Origin: Desulfoprunum sp.
GTDB taxonomy: Bacteria; Desulfobacterota; Desulfobulbia; Desulfobulbales; Desulfocapsaceae
NCBI GenBank assembly: GCA_030696435.1
Contig: JAUYSF010000435.1
Coordinates: 1 to 5,279, forward strand
Direction: 5' to 3'
DNA: 5,279 nt
The notes under the pieces were generated by a model. It searched no databases. It was not told the origin of the DNA and saw only the letters and a list, made by a program, of their open reading frames with translations. The position numbers and the translations under genes are program-made. Shown piece after piece: positions 1 to 5,111 of the stretch; the first letter of the stretch is position 1, and each line of letters opens with the position of its first letter.

Positions 1-7
1 GCGATAG

Positions 8-17
8 TCTCTAGAGA
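8..17. repeat. 10-bp perfect palindrome at left edge
   Basis: TCTCTAGAGA reads the same on both strands. It lies 36 bases past the stop of the CvpA-like gene, in the only sequence visible downstream of it. There is no loop and no adjacent T-run, so it is not a convincing intrinsic terminator. A protein-binding half-site pair or chance are both possible. Nothing else in positions 1-53 could be assigned. Confidence 0.25.
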
Positions 18-53
18 TATACGTTTTAGGATCCGTTCTCACAGTCGCTTGAA

Positions 54-797
54 TTATTGCGCTGGCTTGGGCTTGCCGGCTTCCCCGGACGATGGAATAT
101 CATCCCAGAAAGAAGACGTTTTTTGCTGACTTGCCGACGGGCCGGAGGAAACTGACGGTCCTGCGACGTTCTCCTTCCCGGCAGATTCAGGCCTGTCCTC
201 AACCTTCTGAGGCCCTTGAGGCGGCATATTTCCAGCAGGTGGCTGAGTGAGATATCCCTTGATTGTTTCAACCGTAATTGCCGGAGCCTTCTGCATCAGG
301 GCCTTGCGGGCATCTTCATTGCGTATCAACTCCCGGGCAATATCGCTGGCTACATTCAGCTCATCGCAAGTCTCACAGGTCCGCAACATCTGACTTTCCG
401 GGGCCAGAACCGTGCCAAGAATCATATGCACAAGGACGACGAGGAGTATGCCTTTGGCAAATCCGAGCACGCCACCAAGCAGCCGGTCAAACCAGCCGGT
501 CATGGTGATCTGAATGACAAAGCTCAGGCCTTTCCCGAGAAGCATGGCAAGGATATAGGTTGCGATGAAGAGCAGGGCATAACTGCACAGGAAAACCACC
601 TTGGGATTCGAGGAAAAATCTCGTAAAAAAGGGAAGAGTTTGTCATGATACTGGCTGGCAAAGATATAACCGAAGTACAGGGCCACAAGCCCGATAACCT
701 GCTTGAGAAAACCCAGCCAGAGACCACGGCTGACCAGGAGTAAAAGTGCTCCCAGTACCATAAAATCATAGGTTGTCACATTGGTGCCGATTTCCAT
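54..797 (-). CDS. CvpA family inner-membrane protein
   Basis: A 247-residue membrane protein of the CvpA (colicin V production) family. That family is integral to the inner membrane and its biochemical role is not settled. Numbered from the chosen start, hydrophobic segments lie at about 13-30, 33-48, 67-88 and 109-130. The family-like SRGLWLGF stretch follows helix 1, and a Gly-rich turn (DRLLGGVLGFAKG) leads into helix 4. A CETC motif (141-144) sits just after helix 4, then a charged helical stretch, then a Pro/Ser/Gly-rich low-complexity tail from about 186 to the end. The start at 797 is preferred because an AGGG lies 6 bases upstream and the hydrophobic region then begins near the N-terminus, as is usual in the family. 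An upstream in-frame ATG at 830 adds 11 residues but has no visible ribosome-binding site. The gene is divergent from the PPTase gene. Family call fairly sure; function unknown. Confidence 0.8.
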   Translation of the reverse strand: MEIGTNVTTYDFMVLGALLLLVSRGLWLGFLKQVIGLVALYFGYIFASQYHDKLFPFLRDFSSNPKVVFLCSYALLFIATYILAMLLGKGLSFVIQITMTGWFDRLLGGVLGFAKGILLVVLVHMILGTVLAPESQMLRTCETCDELNVASDIARELIRNEDARKALMQKAPAITVETIKGYLTQPPAGNMPPQGPQKVEDRPESAGKENVAGPSVSSGPSASQQKTSSFWDDIPSSGEAGKPKPAQ

Positions 798-840
798 ATA
801 CCACCCTGTTTGAATGAACCCCGCAGGCATGCAGTCGAGG

Positions 841-856
841 TAGCGAATATCCGCTA
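841..856. repeat. Inverted repeat in the divergent intergenic region
   Basis: TAGCG, six bases, then CGCTA form a perfect 5-bp inverted repeat between the two divergent genes. It overlaps the candidate -10 region for the leftward gene by one base. This position would suit an operator, but the arms are short and chance is possible. Confidence 0.3.
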
Positions 857-885
857 TTAGTTAGCAAAAACTGTTGAAATTGCAA
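856..885 (-). promoter_or_regulatory. Weak candidate promoter for the CvpA-like gene
   Basis: On the minus strand, TTGCAA (880-885, four of six bases of the -35 consensus) and ACTAAT (856-861, four of six of the -10 consensus) are separated by 18 bases. Predicted transcription would begin about 50 bases before the ATG at 797. No comparable plus-strand promoter for the PPTase gene was found in this 121-base region. Confidence 0.25.
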
Positions 886-918
886 GTTGTTTCTAACCGA
901 CGCCACGACTGAGGCACC

Positions 919-1713
919 ATGCCACGCCCTGACAAACTCCCTCTCCTGCGATTATCGATGCTTCTGTCACAGGTTTTGCCGCAATCCCGGGCAGAGTCTG
1001 TCCTCTTACAGCTCGTACAGCCGGAAGACTACCTCTGCCTTCTGGCCCAGCGCTCATCAGACCAAATCGAGCTCTCCCCTCAGGAGTTTGAGACGCTCAA
1101 GGCCTTCAAGCTGCCGAAACGCAGGTCCCAATGGCTAACCGGCAGACTCTGCGCCAAGCAGGCGGTTGTCGGCTACTGCAGGAAATATCTGCCGCATCTG
1201 CCTGAATTTTACCAAACCCATATCCATATCAGAAATGCCTCAACAGGCAGACCTGAGCTCGATGGCAAGCAGCTACCGCCTGCACTGCATGGCCTCGACA
1301 TCTCCATCTCGCATAGCGGTGACTATGCCATAGCGCTGGCATCTTCGGCTCCATGCGGAATCGATATTCAACAGCGGTCGGAAACCCTGACGCGAGTCCG
1401 CGATCGTTTCTGCCTGAAGGAAGAAGAGGTCATTCTGCAAAGACAACTCCCCACTCTCGACAGTTTATGGCAGTTGACCTTGCTCTGGGCTGCAAAAGAG
1501 GCGGCCAAAAAGGCCCTGAGTTGCCATGAAATGCCGGGCTTTCTCCAGTTTATCCTGACAGATATTGGAAAAATTAAGAGCTCCGCCTTTATTTTTTATT
1601 TCCAGCATGACCGGCAGGGGCTCCTTCCCCTTGTGGCCCTGCGAATCGCCGTCACTCATTTTGATGATTATGCCCTGGCCATTTGTCTCCCTGAGGAGGA
1701 TTTCCGTGCCTGA
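919..1713 (+). CDS. 4'-phosphopantetheinyl transferase, Sfp-type
   Basis: A 264-residue enzyme of the 4'-phosphopantetheinyl transferase superfamily. The family moves the phosphopantetheine arm of coenzyme A onto a serine of acyl, peptidyl or aryl carrier proteins in the cytoplasm. Visible family blocks, in order, are QWLTGRLCAK (71-80), the TGRPEL block (109-114), ISISHSGDYAIAL (128-140), CGIDIQ (146-151) with the metal-ligand Asp149, and LLWAAKEAAKK (188-198) with Glu194 and Lys197 of the W-x-x-K-E-x-x-x-K signature. The length and two-halved layout fit the Sfp/EntD type rather than the short AcpS type. Position 151 is Gln where Sfp has a metal-binding Glu, a variant I believe is tolerated in parts of the family. 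ATG at 919 follows GAGG after only four bases, a modest ribosome site. The last eight bases overlap mutM. No polyketide, peptide-synthetase or fatty-acid gene lies in the window, so the carrier-protein partner is unknown. Confidence 0.88.
   Translation: MPRPDKLPLLRLSMLLSQVLPQSRAESVLLQLVQPEDYLCLLAQRSSDQIELSPQEFETLKAFKLPKRRSQWLTGRLCAKQAVVGYCRKYLPHLPEFYQTHIHIRNASTGRPELDGKQLPPALHGLDISISHSGDYAIALASSAPCGIDIQQRSETLTRVRDRFCLKEEEVILQRQLPTLDSLWQLTLLWAAKEAAKKALSCHEMPGFLQFILTDIGKIKSSAFIFYFQHDRQGLLPLVALRIAVTHFDDYALAICLPEEDFRA
1693..1700 (+). promoter_or_regulatory. Ribosome-binding site fixing the mutM GTG start
   Basis: GAGGAGGA lies five bases before GTG 1706 and is encoded inside the PPTase gene, where it forms the Glu-Glu-Asp codons near its C-terminus. 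It is the strongest Shine-Dalgarno in this region. It supports GTG 1706 rather than the in-frame ATG at 1565. Confidence 0.75.
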
Positions 1714-2536
1714 ACTGCCTGAGGTCGAAGTTATCTGTCGTGGCATCCGCCCGCATCTTCTTGGCCGCTCTATCGAAAAGATATCCCACAACGGCAAGAT
1801 GCTGCGCTTGCCGGTACCCGTTGATGCGATGCGGCTGCATCTGGTCGGCCGGGAAATAGTTGAGGTGAAAAGACGGGCAAAATACCTGCAGATCATCGCC
1901 GACAACGGAACTATTCTCATCATTCACCTCGGTATGACAGGCAATCTCAGCTTCTTTGGCCCGGATACCCCTCCCGCTCGACATGACCATGTCCACCTGC
2001 TCCTTGATAACGATTTGGAGCTGCGCTATAACGACACCCGGCGATTCGGCTCCCTGCACATTCTCACCGGCCATGAGGCGGAGGATATCGAGACCACGTT
2101 TTTCAGCACCACCGGCCCTGAGCCTTTCAGTACCGCCTTTTCACCGGAGTACCTGGTAAATCTCGCACGCGGAAGAGTCATGCCGGTCAAGTCGTTTCTG
2201 ATGACCAACCAGATCGTCGCCGGTGTCGGCAATATCTACGCCAATGAAAGTCTTTTTCAGGCGGCCATCAGCCCGCAGCGCCCCATCTCGACAATCTCCC
2301 GTACAAGCTGGCAGCATCTCATCACCTGCATCCGGCAGATCCTGAGCCAAGCTATTGAGTGCGGCGGCTCAACGATCAGCGATTTTGTCAACGTCAGCAA
2401 AGAGAGCGGTTATTTCCAGATGAACTTCCAGGTCTATGGCAGAAAAGGCCAACCGTGCAAGAGGTGCATCGCAGAGATCAACAAAAGCCAGATAGGCGGC
2501 CGAGCGAGTTATTATTGTCCGAAATGCCAGAAATAA
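1706..2536 (+). CDS. mutM: Formamidopyrimidine-DNA glycosylase (Fpg/MutM)
   Basis: A 276-residue bifunctional DNA glycosylase/AP lyase of base-excision repair. The family removes 8-oxoguanine and formamidopyrimidines and nicks the backbone by beta/delta elimination. The N-terminus reads (M)PELPEVE, giving the catalytic Pro2 (Schiff-base nucleophile after Met removal) and Glu3. RRAKYL carries the conserved Lys59 (Lys57 in E. coli). IHLGMTG holds Met77, which fills the gap left by the flipped base. NDTRRFG supplies the Arg-Phe of the void-filling set, and GVGNIYANE matches the helix-two-turn-helix. The C-terminal zinc finger has Cys251, Cys254, Cys271 and Cys274 (C-x2-C-x16-C-x2-C) with the phosphate-binding Arg266. 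All catalytic elements seem intact and the length is normal. The start is GTG because Pro must be residue 2; an in-frame ORF extends 47 codons upstream but would bury the catalytic Pro. The gene overlaps the PPTase stop by 8 bases in another frame, so the two are probably cotranscribed and translationally coupled. Confidence 0.96.
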   Translation: MPELPEVEVICRGIRPHLLGRSIEKISHNGKMLRLPVPVDAMRLHLVGREIVEVKRRAKYLQIIADNGTILIIHLGMTGNLSFFGPDTPPARHDHVHLLLDNDLELRYNDTRRFGSLHILTGHEAEDIETTFFSTTGPEPFSTAFSPEYLVNLARGRVMPVKSFLMTNQIVAGVGNIYANESLFQAAISPQRPISTISRTSWQHLITCIRQILSQAIECGGSTISDFVNVSKESGYFQMNFQVYGRKGQPCKRCIAEINKSQIGGRASYYCPKCQK

Positions 2537-2538
2537 CC

Positions 2539-2564
2539 TCGCCTGCAGCTGAAAAAGCAGGCGA
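2539..2564. terminator. Hairpin between convergent genes, possible terminator
   Basis: TCGCCTGC and GCAGGCGA pair perfectly over 8 bp around a 10-base loop, beginning two bases after the mutM stop. It also lies 30 bases past the end of the CNBD-PilZ gene read from the other strand, so it could act in both directions. Neither side is followed by a clear T-run; the only run of T (minus strand) is in the loop. It is therefore an atypical intrinsic terminator, or a transcript-stabilising hairpin. Confidence 0.5.
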
Positions 2565-2593
2565 AATAAGATCGAGTGACAAAAACGCAGGTT

Positions 2594-3589
2594 TCAAATC
2601 TGGTGAGGCATATACTTTTTACACAGATCTTCCGTCAGCAGCTGATTAAATTGGACATGCACGCTGTAATCGTCATAGAGATGAAAAGAAACCCGCACGA
2701 CCCTGCCAATCGCTGAAACAATCGTTGGCTCATCGCCCTGCCCGCCGACAATCGACAGCAAAAGGTATCTGGCCAACAGGGCTCTGGCGGTGGCCTTCTT
2801 GGAACATCGCATGGTGAAACAGCTGCCGGCCATCGAGATATCCGAAAGCCCACCATGAAAAACAACCTCTGATTTTTTCCCTTCTTTGGTCAGAAGGGTC
2901 GCCGCCACCTTACCTTCAGCGGGATATCGATCGTAGTGCCGCTTCTCCAGCTTCTTGCTGCGCAAAATCTCGTCCACCCTGCCGCTTTTCAGACAAAAAT
3001 CGATGAGTTTCTCGTAAAGACCTGGGTATTTATCTTCCCAACCATCAGCCGCACTGCTATCGAGGCACATAAGATGGACCTCCGAGTGGGTGATGGCGGA
3101 CGCCGAGCAGAGAGAAATAGTGGAAAAGGTATATTCACCCAGAATATCACCACGGCCAATCTGGGCCAGCACTATATTTCTGCCATCCTTGGGAAAGAAA
3201 ATCGTGACCTGCCCCCTATCGATAAAAAAAAGTCTGTTGTTTATCTCTCCGTGCTTGAGAAGTATTTTTTTCGGCGGTAAGATATACTGTTTCATGCTGT
3301 AATAAAGACAGTTGCGCTCTTCATCGCTCAAGTTGTCGTACAGCTTGGCCCAGGTCAGCAAATGAACTCGGTCAATGCCCGCTGTCATTTCTTCTTCTAT
3401 GATCGTGGAAGATTTGATGATTTGACTGAGCGCCATGGGATCGATTTCGATGATTTTGTCTCGCAACTGCTCGGCACGTTTGAAATCTCTGGCCTTTGCC
3501 AAGACCTGGATCTCGGCAAAAAGCTTTTTGATAATCTGCGAGGTATCTTCTTTGGCTGACGGATTGGGGGGCTGGGTAAGTGGAGACAC
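2594..3589 (-). CDS. UVR-like / cyclic-nucleotide-binding / PilZ domain regulator
   Basis: A 331-residue cytoplasmic protein with no signal peptide or membrane segment. Residues about 18-50 form a charged helix resembling the UVR motif of UvrB/UvrC (KARDFKRAEQLRDKI). Residues about 84-200 form a CRP-like cyclic-nucleotide-binding beta-roll, with GEINNRLFFIDRGQV and GRGDILGE as landmarks. Residues about 214-318 form a PilZ domain with the cyclic-di-GMP motif RHYDR (Arg217, Arg221) and DISMAG (Asp250, Ser252, Gly255) about 30 residues later. There is no DNA-binding helix-turn-helix or catalytic output domain, so it probably acts by protein contact, as many PilZ proteins do. The PilZ site looks competent. 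The beta-roll pocket lacks the Arg that normally holds the cyclic phosphate (CSASA where CRP has RSA), so nucleotide binding there is doubtful. Start is GTG 3589, with AGGAGG seven bases upstream. The gene has its own promoter. Target pathway unknown; motility, surface attachment or exopolysaccharide control would be guesses from the PilZ family. Confidence 0.85.
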   Translation of the reverse strand: MSPLTQPPNPSAKEDTSQIIKKLFAEIQVLAKARDFKRAEQLRDKIIEIDPMALSQIIKSSTIIEEEMTAGIDRVHLLTWAKLYDNLSDEERNCLYYSMKQYILPPKKILLKHGEINNRLFFIDRGQVTIFFPKDGRNIVLAQIGRGDILGEYTFSTISLCSASAITHSEVHLMCLDSSAADGWEDKYPGLYEKLIDFCLKSGRVDEILRSKKLEKRHYDRYPAEGKVAATLLTKEGKKSEVVFHGGLSDISMAGSCFTMRCSKKATARALLARYLLLSIVGGQGDEPTIVSAIGRVVRVSFHLYDDYSVHVQFNQLLTEDLCKKYMPHQI

Positions 3590-3602
3590 AGGAGGTCCTC
3601 CT
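3590..3602 (-). promoter_or_regulatory. Shine-Dalgarno inside a palindrome
   Basis: Read on the coding strand, AGGAGG is followed by A and then CCTCCT, ending directly at the GTG start. The Shine-Dalgarno and its exact complement thus form a 13-base palindrome. As RNA, a 5-bp stem with a three-base loop could form and hide the ribosome site. Flanking GAG and CTC could add three more pairs with the start codon bulged out. The site fixes the start; a control role is inferred from structure only. Confidence 0.6.
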
Positions 3603-3658
3603 CTCGGGGTAATGATGGAATTGCTGGTTCAGTCAGGCGATCAAACGCTTATGCTGTA

Positions 3659-3687
3659 ATAATAGGCATTTTACACAGAAATTTCAA
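3659..3687 (-). promoter_or_regulatory. Sigma70-type promoter for the CNBD-PilZ gene
   Basis: On the minus strand, TTGAAA (3682-3687, five of six consensus bases) is followed after exactly 17 bases by TATTAT (3659-3664, five of six). Transcription would start near 3652, giving a leader of about 60 bases before GTG 3589. A GAAATTTC palindrome (3678-3685) overlaps the -35 element and could be a regulator site or chance. This is the best promoter match in the window. It implies that the gene does not depend on read-through from the moeA-like gene. Confidence 0.65.
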
Positions 3688-3698
3688 ATGGAGAAGTC

Positions 3699-3738
3699 TT
3701 GCCGGCCGTTTTAAGGCAATTTCTCGGAATTCCGGAGA
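3699..3738 (-). other. Two weak hairpins after the moeA-like gene
   Basis: Downstream of the moeA-like stop the transcript contains TCTCCGGAATTCCGAGA (3722-3738), which folds into a bulged 6-bp stem. TTGCC and GGCAA (3699-3719) then pair over 5 bp around 11 bases. Neither is followed by a T-run. They may attenuate or end the upstream transcript before the CNBD-PilZ promoter, but termination cannot be claimed from the sequence. Confidence 0.25.
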
Positions 3739-3755
3739 GGAAGAGCAACTGTCAT

Positions 3756-4973
3756 TTAGGCCGAAGCAAAAGGCGAATACGCCAGATGCACTTCTACCTC
3801 AGAGCTGGGCTGATAAACACTCCGGCCAGGAGGGAACAAGATAAAACACGTGGCAATTTCCAGCCGACCGGCCAGCCGGACACAAGCAAATCCGCCTGCA
3901 AAGCTGAGGATTCCTGCCTTGAGATGCAGCACATCATTGTTCTTCATATCAACCCGCTGCTCCAACCTCGCCTGCATGGCGACGGGACCACAGTTTTTCA
4001 TGCCTTGTAATCGCAAGAGCGCCGGTCCAACCATCTCGTTCATCAGGGTTCGCACAGCCCCCGGTGGCCCGGGAAGCCCAAAAACCAATGTGTCCCCAAG
4101 CCTACCAAACAGCGCTGACCTTCCAGGCCGCATATTGAGAGAGCGGAAAAGTACTTTACCACCGGCCAGGTAAAAGGCCTCCTCCAGTAGATCATACTTG
4201 CCGGGCCCCATGCCGCCGGTGCTGATTACAACATCGAATGATGCCGATTTGAGCTGATCAAACATCAGCCCCAGTTTCTCCGATGTATCGCTTACAATCC
4301 CGAGATCTTCACCCTCGGCCAGGAACTGCGGGATAAGCCCACCGAGCAAATAGCGATTCGTCGATATCTTCAGCCCAGGTACAAGCTGCTCCGGGGAGCC
4401 AACAAGTTCACTCCCGCTGCAGAAAAAACCGACACGCGGCTTTCTATATACCTCGATTTTTGTATGGCCGGTTGCTGCCAGCAGGGCCAGGTGTTCCGGC
4501 TGCAGGACTGTCCCGGCCTCAGCGAGCAGATCACCTTCGGCTATCTGCTCCCCCTTCTTCTGAATAAAAGTGTTTTTTCTCTGCAGGGCATGGGCAGGAA
4601 CCGTCACCTTCCCGCCTTCTACCATACAGTCTTCCTGCGGTACCACCCGCACACCGCCTTGCGGAACCATCCCGCCGGTCATGATGCGGCAGGCCGTCCC
4701 TTCAGACAATATGATTTTTTTTATACTGCCTGCCGGGGCCTCCTCACCGATGACCTGAAACCGCCTTCCGGTCTCAACCGCATCCCCGTCAGCGGCAATT
4801 GCATAGCCATCCCGGCCCGATTGATCGTATCCAGGCTGGGGGACTTTTGCAGACAGGAAAGATTTTGCGACCCTCTTGAGCGCTTCATTGATAGAAACAG
4901 CCTCACCACCCAACAAAACAGCATCGGCAGCTATGATTTCATGGGCAATGGGAAGATCAAGCGGATGAGACAC
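3756..4973 (-). CDS. moeA: Divergent MoeA-like molybdopterin molybdenumtransferase
   Basis: A 405-residue protein of normal MoeA length. MoeA inserts molybdate into adenylylated molybdopterin, the last general step of molybdenum-cofactor synthesis, in the cytoplasm. Recognisable blocks are PGYDQSGRDGYA (47-58; usual form DNSAMDGYA), CRIMTGG (95-101) with VPQED (111-115), FFCSGSELV (183-191; usual TGDEL, Glu189 kept), ISTNRYLL (203-210), ISTGGMGPGKYD (250-261; usual GGVSVGxxD), RPGRS (282-286; usual KPGKP) and GLPGPPGAV (299-307; usual GLPGNPVSA). A C-terminal domain-IV-like segment follows. The fold is clear, but several active-site positions differ from the textbook enzyme. It may be a subfamily specialised for another metal or pterin form, or a second copy. 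GTG 4973 is supported by AAAGGAG at 4980-4986, six bases upstream. A 138-base gap with stem-loops separates it from the upstream gene on the same strand. No other molybdenum-cofactor gene is visible. Confidence 0.85.
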   Translation of the reverse strand: MSHPLDLPIAHEIIAADAVLLGGEAVSINEALKRVAKSFLSAKVPQPGYDQSGRDGYAIAADGDAVETGRRFQVIGEEAPAGSIKKIILSEGTACRIMTGGMVPQGGVRVVPQEDCMVEGGKVTVPAHALQRKNTFIQKKGEQIAEGDLLAEAGTVLQPEHLALLAATGHTKIEVYRKPRVGFFCSGSELVGSPEQLVPGLKISTNRYLLGGLIPQFLAEGEDLGIVSDTSEKLGLMFDQLKSASFDVVISTGGMGPGKYDLLEEAFYLAGGKVLFRSLNMRPGRSALFGRLGDTLVFGLPGPPGAVRTLMNEMVGPALLRLQGMKNCGPVAMQARLEQRVDMKNNDVLHLKAGILSFAGGFACVRLAGRLEIATCFILFPPGRSVYQPSSEVEVHLAYSPFASA

Positions 4974-4993
4974 AACTCACTCCTTTTGTGGAA

Positions 4994-5064
4994 GCCATAC
5001 CGTTCTTCGATATGGCAGATATCTTGTTACCGCTGGGGTCACTCTTCGGCGCTGACCGAGAATG
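4994..5064 (-). promoter_or_regulatory. Stem-loop leader upstream of the moeA-like gene
   Basis: Two hairpins are drawn by eye on the minus-strand transcript. The first (5040-5064) pairs CATTCTCGG with CCGAAGAGTG around a six-base loop, with one G-U pair and one bulged base. The second (4994-5016) pairs GCCATATCG with CGGTATGGC over 9 bp including one G-U, around an AAGAA loop, and ends seven bases before the Shine-Dalgarno. Neither has a following T-run. A cis-acting leader, a processing signal and chance all remain possible. I could not recognise the molybdenum-cofactor riboswitch consensus, and no convincing promoter was found in 4974-5111. Confidence 0.35.
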
Positions 5065-5111
5065 ACGCTCTACGATTCCCTCACCGACCATTTGGCGCAA
5101 GCTGCCATCCG

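Noticed and set aside
216..626. 136-codon plus-strand open frame opposite the CvpA-like gene
   Set aside because: Antisense shadow; the minus-strand reading has clear membrane helices and the CvpA-like pattern.
798..830. 11-residue extension of the CvpA-like protein to ATG 830
   Set aside because: No Shine-Dalgarno is visible before 830, and the shorter form matches the usual family N-terminus better. It is not excluded.
1565..1705. 47-codon upstream extension of mutM from an in-frame ATG
   Set aside because: Fpg needs Pro as residue 2 after the initiator; only GTG 1706 gives this, and it has a strong ribosome site. The extension is just the PPTase gene in another frame.
1465..1923. 152-codon minus-strand open frame across the PPTase-mutM junction
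   Set aside because: Antisense to two well-supported genes; no recognisable motif.
4974..5111. Assignment of the leader as a molybdenum-cofactor riboswitch
   Set aside because: Tempting from context, but I could not match the known consensus by eye and the gap holds only two simple stems. Needs a covariance-model search.
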